In this document: positions 22,663 through 36,700 of the stretch, piece after piece | Layout of the letters: each line of letters opens with the position of its first letter | Position numbering within the stretch: the stretch's first letter is position 1 | Notes under the pieces: model-generated | Database searches by the model: none | Seen by the model: the letters and a program-made list of their open reading frames with translations, nothing else | Told to the model about the DNA's origin: nothing | Source: Ptychodera flava | Lineage: Eukaryota > Hemichordata > Enteropneusta > Ptychoderidae | Direction: 5' to 3' | Assembly (NCBI RefSeq): GCF_041260155.1 | Contig: NC_091946.1 | Location: 16,828,853 to 16,892,852, forward strand | DNA length: 64,000 nucleotides | Program-made: the position numbers and the translations under genes

Positions 22663-24239
22663 TTTCGTGATGGCGCCCATAGTATGTCACGCATGCGGTC
22701 GCGCGTCTGAAACCACAGCCGGGAGCCGTTCATGGGAAGTCGTGCTAGTGGTAGTAGTTTATTTCATTTCAAGGCCTCCGGCCCATTTGCAAGGAGTTAC
22801 AATTCAAAAATTATACAAATGGTTAACGGAAAAGATAAATGAATGATTTGATAGGTAAAGAGAAATTACAACTGAGTGTGGTTTGACAATACTTGTGTTT
22901 TTAAAAAGCGTGAGATGAGCCGTGCTAGTGCCTAATGTAACATAGGGAAAAACAAAGCCTTTTCAAGAAAAACATATGAGGGCTCACAAAAGGTCAAAAC
23001 TATCAGTAGACGGATCGTTGTGGATACAAATCATAATACAGAACAATCTCTCTAATTTTGTAGTTGAATTTTCTAGCTTGGTAAGCTTTGGATGTCAATG
23101 ATGCACCTTTAACTCATATGTGTTATGAAATAACTGTATACATTATCCTTCTTGTTATCAAAGATCATTGTGATTGTTCTCAGTAGTTTAACCCGGCTGT
23201 ACATTTCTAGTTTGCCGTGTAATATTCATTCTGATGGAGGTCATATCTGCTCTCAGGGTTTCACATTATTTGCCAATATTTTTTAAGTAAGACGAAACGT
23301 TATCAGATAAACGGAGCTTCAATTACCGTAGCCCAGCAGACACGGGCAATTTTTTTTATTTATTTAGATCAACTCAAGGGGACTTATCCAAAATGTGTGT
23401 CCTAAGGTCACCCTGCCTGCCTGTGAATAAATTACAGTATCGGTAAAAGAGAAACCACCAGAGGATTTTCGCTAGAAGAAAATTTCACATTATTTAATCA
23501 AGGCAAGCCTTGATACAATCAATGTTAACAAAACATTGTAGTAATAAAGAGTTTTTATAGCTATTTTAAGAAAGTAATTATTGCTTTCTCTCCCACACGT
23601 ACAATTTTTGAACACACACGAAATGATTCAATAATTTGCGATGGGCTTGGTTTGGTTTGGTTTGAATTATCACTTATCGGTTTGGTTTGAATTATCACTT
23701 AAACCGGTCACACTTCCTGGTCGAAAATTCCTTTCGGGGGGCCTCTCCAAAAAATAATTCTCACAGAGCATAGATTCTGCCACGACACAATTCCGACCAA
23801 AACGATATGTATTTTTCCATGTTCATCTTGCTGGTGTATTTGATTCGGAAACTGAGAAATGGAGATATGTCATTTATTTCGCACACAACTACCCTACAAA
23901 TCGCGGAAATTGTGGCGGGATCCTCGATATATCGGGAATAAAATATTTTAAGCTGTTAAAATATACAACCGTGACAGGTTGGCCATTATTGGAGGGGATC
24001 TACACTTTTCAAGAGTAGCTTAGACTTTTGATATGCGTAGTAATAACACAGCTGGTCGATTTTTTGCGACATACTGCAAATACTGAAAATTCAGTACCGG
24101 ATTTACTGCAACATTTCTCCTTAGAAATGCATAATAAATGACTTATTCTAGTGCTGACTACGTTTTATATACGAAGAGTAAAATCACACATAGTAAACAG
24201 CGCGTTTGAACACACTTTTTGGATTGAAACCCACTGTAA
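22663..24239. other. No gene recognised
   Basis: Non-coding sequence. A 24-base direct repeat built on GGTTTGGTTTGAATTATCAC occurs twice at about 23653 and 23679. Otherwise nothing was identified. Confidence 0.45.
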
Positions 24240-26215
24240 ACCCCTGGCAAAATAACAAAGCTATATGTACGTCAACCCGCATCTGATAAAACTGTCTCCG
24301 CAACAACAAATCATTTTGTATGGTTACAAAATCAAAATCCTCTCCGTATCGAACGTCACATCGTCACATCATCAATCGTCCACTATTGAAACGAGTTCAG
24401 GTAATATAGCTTAGCTATGGTGGGTCAGTGTCTCGGTTGTAGTCTATCGTCTACCAATTATATACGAATACCTCAGGCCGGAGCGAACCAGTTTCGCCAT
24501 TTGGAAGTCTCAAGAGCCAAAGTTCTTTGGTTTATTCAAATTTTTCGCTGAGCAGCGCAAGGTAGTAATGTTCATGCTCGTTACCGTTTTGGAATTGTTT
24601 TCACCTCAAAGTGGATCACTTCGAGTCCAACACCACATTTTTATCGGCATAGGGAGACTAGCTTCCCTACTCAAACGACGCTTCCGACGATTTTAGAAAC
24701 TAGCAGCCGGACGGAACCGTATACTTCAACAAACAAGGATTCGCAGACCGTGTCGACGGGTAAAGAGGATTCTCAGCCTGATGATAAGCCTACAGCTTTT
24801 GATTTGGTCTTGAATTCGAGTGACACAAAGCCAGATGAAGAGAACGAAGGGCAGCTTATCGATCAGTCTGGCAACTTGACTCCAGAGACGACAGAGGGTC
24901 CATCACTCGACGAGAAACCTACTTGGGAGGCAAGCTGTAACATCACTGTTTATTATAAAGAGAGAGGAAAGAAATCTTGCTATCTTCCGATGGCAAATGT
25001 AAACTATCATACAGAACCAGTCGATGAGCAAGAGTTCACTGAAAAAGATTGCCAAAAACGTCTTCCCAAAGTCATCATCGCTCGAGTGAGAAGTGCGGTA
25101 CTGGCGCGCCGATGAGATTCTTGAACATGCATCCAAACGTCGCTGTCACAACTCGCGAAATCCATTATTTCGATAACTATTATGATCAGAACATGGAGTG
25201 GTACCTCGACAAGATGCAGTACTCAACGCCCTTGCAAGTGCCTGTGGAAAAGACTCCCACTTATTTCTTTCGGCCGTACGACGCACCGCAGAAAATTCTC
25301 AAGGCCCTGTCAAGAGATGTTAAAATCATCGTCATCTTGTGCGATCCGATAAGAAGGGCGGTTTCCGACTATTTCGAGTTTGTCAGGTATTATAACGAAA
25401 CTGATCTTTACAATGTTCATGCTCGAAAATATCTGGCTCCGACTTTCGAAGAATCTGTTATCAACGAATTCAACGAAATCAGGGTGTCCAATGAAATCGT
25501 CGAGGCGGGCATCTATGTGAAGTATGTGCTTCGCTGGATGGAGTATTTACCCTTGAAACAACTTCTTTACATCGATGGCGAGAAGTTCAAGGTTGACCCA
25601 GCATCGGATTTACGGAAGGTTGAGACATTTGTTGGCTTGAAATCTTTCTTTCACAGGGACCATGGGCAAGTGCAAGCGCCGTGAACACCCCAAAGTCGCT
25701 CTAAAAGTACTTAGAGCGCTTTGCAAATATTACACTCCGTATGATAAGGATTTGGAAAGAACGCTGAATCAGACATTCTTGTAGGTTGGCAAATGTTGGG
25801 ACAAACTTCATTGATTTGGATGTAAACATTGATAGACTCCTTTGTTCGTTCGTTTGTTTATTTGTTTATTTGCTTACCTGTATTTTCTCATGTAACGCAG
25901 ATTTCGATGGACTGAATGACTCAACGACTCTATATCATCACTCGCCGTACAGGTGTCTGTCAATGTAAAATACCTGATACGTTGATTCGGCAAATATTCC
26001 CGTAATGTGTGAATGAGAAACAAACTGCGCTTATTGACAATTCTACAAATATAAGTGATCGACATGGCGGCTATATAGTATTCACAGTAAAATATACAAT
26101 TGGGTCGCACATTCATATATTGTAATGTACCTTGACTGGTATAAACCAGACTGTCTTCCAGCTGTTGATATGCGTAATCATGACAGTTGTATCATACCTA
26201 TCATTTTTCATTTCA
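24240..26215 (+). repeat. Dispersed 2-kb duplication, unit 2
   Basis: Partner of 520-2620, same orientation, with matching upstream and downstream flanks around a sulfotransferase copy. The intervening 21.6 kb is not part of the duplicated unit. Confidence 0.75.
24466..25784 (+). pseudogene. Heparan-sulfate 3-O-sulfotransferase-like pseudogene, copy 3
   Basis: This is the least decayed copy. A stem frame runs from about 24593 (GIVFTSKWITSS...) to 25115. It holds the Asp/Glu-rich stem and KKSCYLPMANVNY, and ends in a broken phosphosulfate loop: one A is missing in GTGAGAAGTGCGG, compared with GTGAGAAAGTGCGG in copy 1. The next frame (to 25684) carries CGTGAPMRFL, TREIHYFD with the catalytic Glu, PVEKTPTYFFRPYD, VILCDPIRRAVSDYFEF and LLYIDGEKFKVDP, so most of the catalytic core is uninterrupted. 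A 59-base deletion after FFHRDH removes the segment with the first C-terminal Cys, and TAG at 25782 ends the frame early. A 7-base deletion near 24588 separates the membrane anchor. Purifying constraint seems recent in the core, but the copy is broken. Confidence 0.8.
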
Positions 26216-27322
26216 GTAGTTTAACAAAGTGGGTTGTTTATCATGTTTCAGTTTGCTTTGAAGTGAAATTCAATTTGATGATTTCATAGTCTACTAAAAG
26301 TATACTACTGGTGGAGCAGAGCAGTTTCCGACACTTTTGTTGTACCAAAATTGTCTTCGCTATAATTTCTATACTCATTTGTATGCATAGGCCTACAAAG
26401 TTGTATGAAGTAAATTTGGTATTATGGCTGTACCTTTGGATAACAGTTTTTCTCTTTGCTTTTGTCCTATAAGTACAAGTTTCCTAATTCTTTCCCAAAC
26501 TATGTTCGAGTACAGAGCATCGTCCAACACAGTCAATTGTTCACAATACACTGCACAGTACAATAAATTACCCATAATGCTGTTTGATTTGTACCAACGA
26601 CATTAGTTTTCTTATAACTTTTTCAGTTCTGTATAAAAGCGATAATGTGAAGTCTCACGATAATTTATTAATTATACTTATTAAAAGTACGTTGAAATAT
26701 TGTAGTATAAATTTCAAAGAAACCGTCAATTAACCATAAAAGTCACATTCTGCAGGTACTACAAATGAATGAATGAATGAACGAATGAATGTCCGAGGCA
26801 AAATTCAGTTGTCCACGGTGACCTTTGACATCGCACACGACAGGCTGTATCTACAGTTGAATGCCTCTCATTTTGGCATAATTTTTGGAGCGACCCGATA
26901 CAATTTTGCCCATTTCATTTGCCGTGACAAGATATGCACAGTTAAGGATATTCGCATCTGTTGCAAAACAGTTTGAATTTGCATGGCATCTGTCGTTGAA
27001 TATGGGACATAACACAGCAGTAGACAGGATGGCGTTGTATATTTTGAACTAGTAAGCAGGCCAAGTGTGACATAAATATCATCCATCACTGGTCCTTTGT
27101 TTTCTATGTCATGGAAATATGAAAAGGTTTATAATTTTAGCACAGTTACTTGATCTAGTGCAACTATCTCCGTGTCAAAAGTTATTGTAGATAGTGCACC
27201 ATAGATATTGGTGGAAGGGAATTTGGCATAACGTGTTTTGATGACACTGGACTCCTGACAAAACATGTTAATGGTCAAAACAACATGACGGAGTGTTTGC
27301 CAAATACACTTTCCTTGCAAAC
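26216..27322. other. No gene recognised; small GAAT microsatellite
   Basis: Non-coding spacer upstream of the peptidase gene. A short (GAAT)n run lies at 26764-26790. No exon is supported. Confidence 0.45.
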
Positions 27323-27345
27323 ATGTACTCAAGACTTGAGTACAT
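27323..27345. promoter_or_regulatory. Perfect 23-bp palindrome upstream of the peptidase gene
   Basis: ATGTACTCAAG, a central A, then CTTGAGTACAT: 11-bp perfect arms. It lies about 280 bp before the start codon. A dyad site for a dimeric or paired factor is possible; the CTTGAG core resembles NK2-class sites. No function is shown. Confidence 0.35.
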
Positions 27346-27620
27346 AATGCGGACAGCTCCCCAATGCGTCAAGCCGACCGAGGTGAACTCTGACCTCTAT
27401 TATTAACGATCCTTGCTAGCACAAAGCCGCAGCTTTGCGCTGATTGGTCAGTGAAAAACTGTTCTATTTCTGCAGGTTGTCACTTTTGTTCTGGCGTGGA
27501 CACTTCCCACAACTGGAAAGTAAAGCGGCACTGTTGTGTATCGTGTAGCGTCGGTTGGGTTTGTTGACACGCTGAACTGATTGAACTCTCGCGTTGTATC
27601 TCGGCATCAGCGCTGGGATA
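27346..27620 (+). promoter_or_regulatory. Probable promoter and 5' leader of peptidase gene 1
   Basis: GC content rises here relative to the surroundings. An inverted CCAAT box (ATTGG) lies at 27443-27447. No TATA box is evident. The transcription start is not determined. The ATG at 27621 has A at -3 and G at +4. Confidence 0.4.
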
Positions 27621-27758
27621 ATGGAGACGGCTAAGGACGTGAATCGGGCGAGGAAAGTAGCCAGCAACTGGAGACTTATTCTGGCTATCTTAATTTTGAT
27701 TGTTGTAGTACTGTTCGTCGTTGGTATTGTTATCGGTTATTTCGTCGGTCTAAGCAAG
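27621..27758 (+). CDS. Peptidase gene 1, exon 1
   Basis: 46 codons, ends in phase 0. Cytosolic tail [18 protein letters not shown], then a hydrophobic anchor rich in Ile/Leu/Val. The upstream in-frame TTG is not needed; this ATG matches the first codon of the second paralogue. Confidence 0.93.
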
Positions 27759-30700
27759 GTGAGAAGCATGTTTGATTTGTGGCGCTGTGTTTGCAAACGT
27801 TTAGGCATGGTCCTGGGCAAGGTCACAAGGCATGAACGGTCCTTGCAAGCAAGCTGTCACCGGACAATTAGCTGTACAATGTTGTACAAGTCCTGCACAA
27901 GGTCAGCTCTGAGGCGTTCGATTGATTCTACCGTTTCATGCATGTCATTGAAAGCCGCTGCATACCATGGAGGCACTGGAGATTACGATCATGGGGTAAT
28001 AGACGAACCAGCAATGGTGGTGTTGCACTTTAAGGGAAGGCAGCTAAAGAAACGGGTCTAAATTTTGCACATCGACAACACCAGCTGAATCGACCATTGA
28101 AAGCTGTATTTGTGCAAGTTAAATAACAAATTCGTACTATTAATACAACTTCAGTGGCTGCATATTGATCCAACAGTGTTAAATGTAGCTTTGGGTCTCC
28201 GTTCAGGAAAGGGACTTTGCAAAAAGCTATGCGGTGCGGGCTACAAGAATTCGCAGAGATGAGCGCAGACCCGAACGGCCTTCGCTCCTTGTACGCCCTT
28301 TCTGTACAGGGTATGGCCCGAAGAAAGGGTTGCTCAATTCAGAATGTAATGTTATGCTATCCGAGTATGTCTTTATGCGTCATTCAATGTCCATGAACCC
28401 ATGGATTACAGACATTGCACATGTCAGAGGTCGTGCAGTTGCAACGTCCCGCTTTGCAACCGCACGTCACCCGTACTCGACATCAGCACGGCACACACAT
28501 ACCTTAGGATACTCGCCGTATTTGTACCCATATGCATGATGTAGTGAACGGTGTGGACACAAAGTGTATTAAACCTTGCATCAGTTTTGCAAAATCTGTG
28601 AACTGTGGTCAAGATTGTGCACGGCTTATCGCTCCTTGCTATCATTAAGAAACTATTGACAAAATGACTAAATGCCTTTCAATTGTCGACGACTGGACCT
28701 CTTGACCGACGACAAATTGCTCTATAGGACAAGCTTGTCCGAAGAGCTGTCGAAACATTTTATCCCGTACAGAGCAAATATTTTGTTACTTTGGAGTAGA
28801 GGTTCTAAAGCGAGATTGCTTTTACCCAAGATTGAGTGGGTTTGTTAATGCACGTATAGTTCGCTCATCATTTTTTTGTAATCAGTTTCGTAGGATGAGC
28901 GACAAAGGCTTTTTAAATCTATCTTCGTTCTGCCGAATACGTAGAACCGTATGTCACTATTTTTTTTTGAAGGCGATCTAATTTTGTTCGCATGTTAATG
29001 ACTCCTTCCTACCCTGCCGTCCATCTGCCAACAGGAAGATGACGTAATAAAGGCCACTCTGAGCGACGCTGACGAATCGGTGAGCAGAAAACTCATGGAG
29101 GCAGTCAACGCCGAAAACATTCGTAAGAACCTTGAGTAAGTATAATAACCAGTGGAAGTGTTTCTTCGTCAGCGATGAGAGTGGACACCGCCATGTTGAC
29201 TTACGGTGAACTCTCGTACTTTCACTACTTGATGTTTGCAATGTCAACACTAGTCAATCCCTACCAGCATTATATCCCCAAAGAAAAAATAAACTTCGAT
29301 TGTTTATGATTCTGTTGATTGCCCCGCCTTTCAAGTAAAACATGTTGGCTTATAAAACACAATGCCTCATTTGTGAAAGAATGTGAAATCATGACTGGCT
29401 TCAAAACGCATTTGGCGGGTGGGTAAATTATGTGCATTGAAATATGCTGTACTGGGGTTGGTATCTAGACAACATGACAGTTCCTTAGGTAGTATGCACC
29501 TAGAAATTTAAAATGTAAAACGCTGCTTAAACTTTCCTCAAGGAAACTTTCAACCATTCATTTTTAAAAATCGAGAGTAAAAATCGGGGTCACGGGGTTA
29601 ATTTTAACAAAAGAAGGAGAGAAAAGTCCTCTTAATCCAAGAACTTCAGAATGAGCCCACATAATCGGTAGATCGGAAAAGAATTGTCATGAAGTCATAA
29701 TATTTGTCCCCGAGGCACATTCTACCCGTTTCATTAAAGTTACAATTAAGGTAGTATGCGCCTTGAAAGTGAAAGAGTTCAACTTTTGCTTAAACTTTCC
29801 TGAATGAAACTTTAACCATTCTCTCACCAAATCAACTATAAAAATTGGGGGTCGCTGTGCAAAGCTTGGAACTAGCGAAACAAATTACCAAACGTTAACA
29901 TTTTGCGATATTGGAAATTCAAATGGCCGTCATTCCTGTGTTAACTTAATGGGGGGAAAATAAATTTTGATTTTTGAAAAACTAAGAATGTTTAAGTTCT
30001 TCCTTCTCCCAAGCGCTTTGAAATAAGCCTCCACAAGTGGTAGATCAGTAAAGAATTGTAGGAATTTGAGTGTCCGACTATCTGTCCCCGAGGCGCCTTC
30101 TACCTTAGGCCTGGCCCGATGTACCCTGCCCTTTCACGGTTGTCGCCTATCCATAGTGGCTAATTTCTGGAAATCTCGCCAAATTTTACATCATAACGAT
30201 TTTAAAAAGGGCAGTCACCTCGAGCTCTCTGATGTAGTCGTCAGAGGAAACCTGTAAATGCTTGTATTTGGTTGACGTACATTTACCCGTGAGGTATGGT
30301 GAGAATTTCTGACATAAGGGCAAACATGTAGGAACTGAAAACAGAAAGTGAGTTTATTACTTAGCTTTCACTTCGCTGCTGAGAATTGAATCATATTATC
30401 TCCTGTACCTTCCAACGAATTCCAACACCTACTAAAACGGAATTCAACACATCCCATTACATATAGACCAGCCGTCAGTTTTTCTCAACCTGTTGTAAAA
30501 CGCTAAATACAGGTTTAATGATATACATATCGATTTCATGGGGCCACTTTGGCCTTGACTCGAGTACAACGCGCCAAAACCACCATCAGCCATGTGTGTC
30601 TTAGTAACCACAATACTTTTGCCTCCATCAGAAGCCGCTCTCGATGCACTGTGACCGAGTGTTGTAAACATGCAACCTGTTTGAGTGTTTATAATGCTTT

Positions 30701-33700
30701 CATTCCAGCTACTTAAAGAGTACTTATCATTTAAGAGGTGTAGGTAAAATTCTTACCTGAACCCACTTCTTAACACTTGTGTAGGGTGTCATGGCAACGT
30801 GAACAAGTGAAAAAAATGGCTTTGAGACGACCGTTGAACAAACACTTGAAAAGCAAATCTGTGATTTGTCGGTCTGGCACAGTCACACTCGAATTTAATC
30901 ACCAAACGCTATTTTACCCGCTAGTCGCTACCTAGAATAAATTCCAGCTTGTTTTGCTCTTCCGAGTTTTGGCCAGATAACGATTGCGCATGCGCATGAT
31001 CGTCTGGTCGTCATGACGAATGTTCATCTGATTTTCTGGATTGCATGAAAACTACAACTCAGGGCGTTATATTTGACAATTTGGGTTGAAGCACTTTGCA
31101 GACTTCAAATTCTAGGACTGCATAGTCAATAAAAAACAAAGGTCTCATGAGAGTGCGCATGTCAAACGGGAAAGATTTGGCGGAAACTGAAACAAGCTGA
31201 CCGACATTACATTGTTCAGTTACCACATTTGCTCTATTTTTTATGCAAAATGTGTAAATGGGCATTGAATGTGCATATCAAATGATAAGGTACAACATTC
31301 ATTATCTCTAATTGGCATCTTTCGTAGAATTAGTTTTCCAGAGATATGGTAATATTCTTTATTACTTTTTCTTTTCTAAATCTTGTCCGACGTCCAACCA
31401 AGCACTGAACTTCTTCCCATCAATATTTGCTTCGGTATGAAACTTCCCGCCGAGTAATATCGCTCATTTTGTAAAGAAATACTGGTGCCAACTGTGCAAG
31501 TTAATCACATCATGGGCATGGCAAGAGCCTATTTCTCATACTTGAAGAATATTGTAGCTGATAGAACTATTAGTACAAACGTGATTCTGACTTGCATGTA
31601 AAACGCAGGCTTCAACTTTGACCTTCGATAACGTAAAACGATCGACAATAGCATTATCAGGATGGTAAAATTCCTCAGGGGTAGCCAACAAAGCTATTCC
31701 TGAAATATCTGCAAGGAGATTTTAGCGCATGGGTAAGTTTTTCTTCATGCGGGTCATAATTTTAGTCCTATAATTTTAAAGCAGAGAGCTTTAAAGTGAT
31801 CCCTGCGAGCAGGCAGTGACTACTTTTCTTTAATTTTTTAGTTTACTTATAAGTAAGACAACTACATTTAGCAAAGGGGAAAATTGGGAGTTCGAGTTCT
31901 GGTTGTCGGTATAGGCTGTTGGGAGGCTGTTTTTTCATAATGCATCAAGTTGCCTAGGTCTATAGCTTACTACATAATGAATGAAGTCTTTGTGTACAGC
32001 TTGCCAGAGGTTGCAATGTTTTGCCAACATACACAGTGTTAATGTCAGATTTTCCAGCAGCATGCACCAAGTCATCCTCCGCATTATCCTATGCAAATTC
32101 TTCTTTTTCGGACTCATGGAGTATTACTTTCAGGATAGGCACCCTAACAGAGTATCGCGTTTCACAATATTTCTTCATCTGGGATAACATCTGGTCTCAT
32201 GCAGGCATTCGGTACCAAATTTACCACATGATGCAATAGTAAAGATGGGAATATGCTGTATTATTTTCGTCAACATGCGCAGTGTGCAGGTTGGTCTAGC
32301 AATCTACCCGCACAAGGTAATATGTACGATGCACAGTGCAGTGTGCATGTGGGTATTTCAAGCCCTGCCTGATACCCTTCATTGCAGAAATCCAGAACTT
32401 ATATTAATAATATGGAAAGTGAAGGTGTCAATATATTCGTGCTGAAACAAGTGAGCCATTGTAAATGATATCACAGGTAGGGAATCATGTGAAAATATTG
32501 ACTTATTAACAAGCTTGTGTTTTTCTTAATTTTATTTTGCTTTGGCAAGATACCTTACTTCTAAACCACATCTAGCTGGGACACCTGCCGATAAGGAGCA
32601 AGCTGACTACATCGTCAAACTGTGGTTAGAACAAGGACTGGACCACGCACAGGCCGTGCCATATAATGTTCTGCTGTCTTATCCGTCGAAAGAGCAAGGA
32701 AACAAAGTGAGACAAGGATTATTATTTCTCATAACTTTCATTCATGTGATTCTATCAGTGCAAGGGCTAAGATGCTTCAATATTTAACACGATTGGAAGT
32801 AATTTGGGAGAATATTAATTTGTAGTAATATTGGTATAATCAGCAAATTTAAGCTCCTCTACATTGCTTTTTTACAATTCACTTGTTTTATGGGTAATTT
32901 GTAATATTGCAACTTTCAGCTATAGGGCATCTGACATTTTGATAAATTTGAACAATAAAAAGATCATATCCTCCCAAAATAGTTCCAATAGTGTTATGTA
33001 CGGTCTTTCTTCAACAATTTGTAAACAACGAATGACATTTCCTATGCATTGCCTTGTCTATGTAACTAAACCTCTCTATTTTCATACTTCGACCGAGTTT
33101 TTCTTAGTTGGGTAGAGAGGCAATTTTTATCCTTCATTCAAATTATGCTAAATTTAACAAAGTATAAATGACTACTTCATAATACATATTCACAAAGTCT
33201 AAGTCAAACATAGTCACGAAATCAAATGGTCGTCATGGGTCATTAGGCACGTTAGCTTATAGTCTAAGAAATTGATATTAATATCACAATTAATAAATAT
33301 GGAGGTTCTTAATACATCATTTTGGCATTTTATCAGGGTTGATTTTCGTCACCGCTCTGCGATGCTTGGAAAATCACTGAACTGACGGGTACGGGTAACA
33401 CTTGACACATCCATCTACAGTGGGTGTCTAATATATTGACGAAGTAGTGGAGGTCAAACCATAAGTTTTTTACAGAGAGTGACATATGGTTATGACATGC
33501 GTAGTTGTCATTTGCCAATCTGACAAAAGTATCCGCAGCATGACATTTTGACGGAGAGGGAGATGAGTCTCCAACAGCCATGACAATGATAGAGCATCTT
33601 CCACGCTGATCCATTTCATCTCACTATCGCGCGGCATTTCTCCAGGTTTAGGCAGAGTTCACAAACACTACTCGAGGGGGCGTGCCAGAAAATGTTGTCT

Positions 33701-36700
33701 GATTTTTTCATGTACCTTTCCAACAACCTACAACATACCGCATCATTCGTGCAATATGTATAGGATGAGAAACAAACTTTTTATTTTTCTTGGCCTTAAT
33801 CTTCATTTTGGGTTACTCCTTGTTCAATATTGGTCCATAATAATTCTTCCGATAAACAGCATTTTGTATTTTCAAGTCTCCCCTTTCAGGCCAATAGTAT
33901 TTCCAAGTACCCATAACGTACCCTCAACTTGTTCAAGCCCCCCTCAAATCCCAGAGGTGTTTGTGAACGCAATGTGATAGGACAACGTGCTAGGTTGTAG
34001 AACATAAAATCGACAAGTGAACTTTGGCGTGTTTTTTAATAAACGGTTTTGTGATATTTTCTGAGCAGGCTGTTTTTGTAATATTGAATTAATTTGATGT
34101 CCTTTGACATTCCCTTTTATCCCTACACATTTTTTTCACGCACACAAGTTGAGTTAATTATTAGGGAGCGATTTTTGTAATGAGAAGATGAAATAGGTCA
34201 TGCAAGACTGAATAGCATGAAACTGATACAGTAGAATGTGGAATATGATAACACTGCATGCAATGTTCCAATAAACCATAATTAAATATGAACCAGCATA
34301 GCTACCATACTAATTTCCAACGCACGTACTATGAAATGACACAGCCAAAGATTATGTTACAAATTTATTTTAGCCGTTATTTGACCCAACAGACGTCTTC
34401 TGCATCTTATAACGTTTATGCTTGTGATGCCCTGGCCTAGTTACGCAGTACTGATTTGATACAATGCGCGGACAGGTGTTTGTTCTCTTTATGGAAGGAA
34501 TCTGGGACATTGTGACATTTAAGTCAACCGCATTTCGATAAAGCAATGTCAAATATGCCCTGGAAAAGAAAAGGGTCACCGATTCTTGATCAAAAAACCG
34601 TGTTGGATACAGAAAGTGCCAACATTTTGGCACAGGCAGCAAGGGACCGGTACAGGATGTACCAAATTTCAAAAACGAAAAAGATATTATGGAAAGCAAA
34701 ACAACATCAGTGCTAGATTTTACACAAGGACGTGTCTTGTGTTGATGTAGGTAAAATTATAGTCGGTTGCTACCATTTAAGTACACAACACGCCGACCTG
34801 AATTATTCCCGAACAACCAGTTATTTGCATCTTGATTTTGGAAGAGAGTGGTTTAGATGCTCCTCACAAACAGTTTTGTCAAGTTTTGAGGTGTGTATTA
34901 AAACATAGACACTCGAGAAAAAACTTTTTTCTCGAAGGTCTGTGATTAAGCTGAAATGTTACCGTCACGTAATGTTATGTTATTATTATTACTGGGGCCA
35001 TGTATATCTGTCCTTGCACGACGGACAGTACTGGAGATATCCAACCATTTATATTGATGTTTACCATTGGAGATTCCTTAGTGAAGTGTGTAGACAAATT
35101 CATAGACTAGTTTTTAAATATATGCTTGATTGAGAGAGGAGATAGCATTTTTGGAAAAAATTCCACTGTTCGTGTCCTCAGCCATAGAGAATAATGTGAT
35201 GGAAAGTAAGGAGACTGGTTCCAGATGTTCTTTGAAACAAAATTCGGCCCTTTAAATAAAATCCTTTGTTTGCCGTCCTCTGCTGGTAGGTTTTCAAAGA
35301 AAATTAAGTAAACAAACACAATGTTAACACTATTACAAATTTCCAAAGAAAATTGAACTTATGTTAATTAACTTGCGCTTTTTGACTTAGTTTGTTTTTT
35401 CCTGGCTGGCTGGTAGGTTTCTCAAAAAATCCAAGGACGGTAAACAAATAATTTTCTTTAAATGGCTTTATATTAATTTTCCAAGGGACATAACAACAGA
35501 AACTTGCATGCTAACTTTTTTCAGACAATATGACCCCTTCATTTTATCATAACCTGCTTCTTATAAGTATGGCATTTATAGTACCTGCAGAATATGATTT
35601 TATGGTTATTTACTGCTTGTTTTGAAATTTACTAAAATATCTGAACATACTTTTACTAGACATTATCAATCAGTTCTTTATAGATGCTTCACATTATTGC
35701 TGATATGCAGAACTGAAAAAGTTATTAGAAAAGTAACTTTCATCGGTACAAATCAAACAGAATTGTGGGTAATTTATTGTACTGTGCGGCGTGTACTTGT
35801 CAGCTTTCAATTAGTCTTCAGCGCTCTAGTGTAGTCCCCAATGGCAATAAAGTACACTTAGCATTTTAGATTATATTATATTACCATGCCCTGGCTGTCG
35901 CATTTTGATTGGTCGAGTGACTGACCACAAATACACAGTAATGGTCTGTTTACGTGCCCGTGAATATGAATGATAAGATTAACAACTCAAAGTATCATAA
36001 CTTTACAGCTCAAACATAAATCATAATCAATCACAAAATAAAATGGAGCACTTGTGGGCCAAGTTGAGATACTTTTTTCTGAAAATATCTCCGGATTTGC
36101 CAATATTTTACAGCGCGCGTGACATTTTGTCGCGTATTGCTCAGTTCTGGGGCCCAGTTGTCGTTCGCTCCGGAAATTTTCGCAAATTTTGACAGTTTTC
36201 TTCGGTTCGTTGATAATATAATGGAAAAAAACAGACTCGACTCTGACCATTAACGTTTATTTATGGGCGCGGGCTCGAGGAAAGCCAAATTAACGGGCGA
36301 GGCTTTAATTTTGGCTTTCCTCTCGCCCTTGCCCATTAATAAACGTTAATGGTCAGCGCGTCGCCCGTTATTTCTATAGTACTTGCTGCCTCCAGTCCTC
36401 CTTACACCACTTCAACATCGGAATACCAGCCTTGCCGGCCCCGACACGCTACCAAGTCATGGGACTCGACAATATCATCATAACCCCGTTTACGTCACAG
36501 ATACAATCAAATATAATCACCAGTTTTCGATTTTTTCCAAAAAAACCCACGTGATTACTTTCGCTTTCAACACCTGAAGCCGTACAACTTTGTATCCTTT
36601 ACTTGCCACTAAATGCACAAATTTCTTCTGCAAAAGACTGCTCTCAGACTAGACGCTTTCTGTTTTCGTAATTCCATATTTATCGCAGGTCGAGATATTA

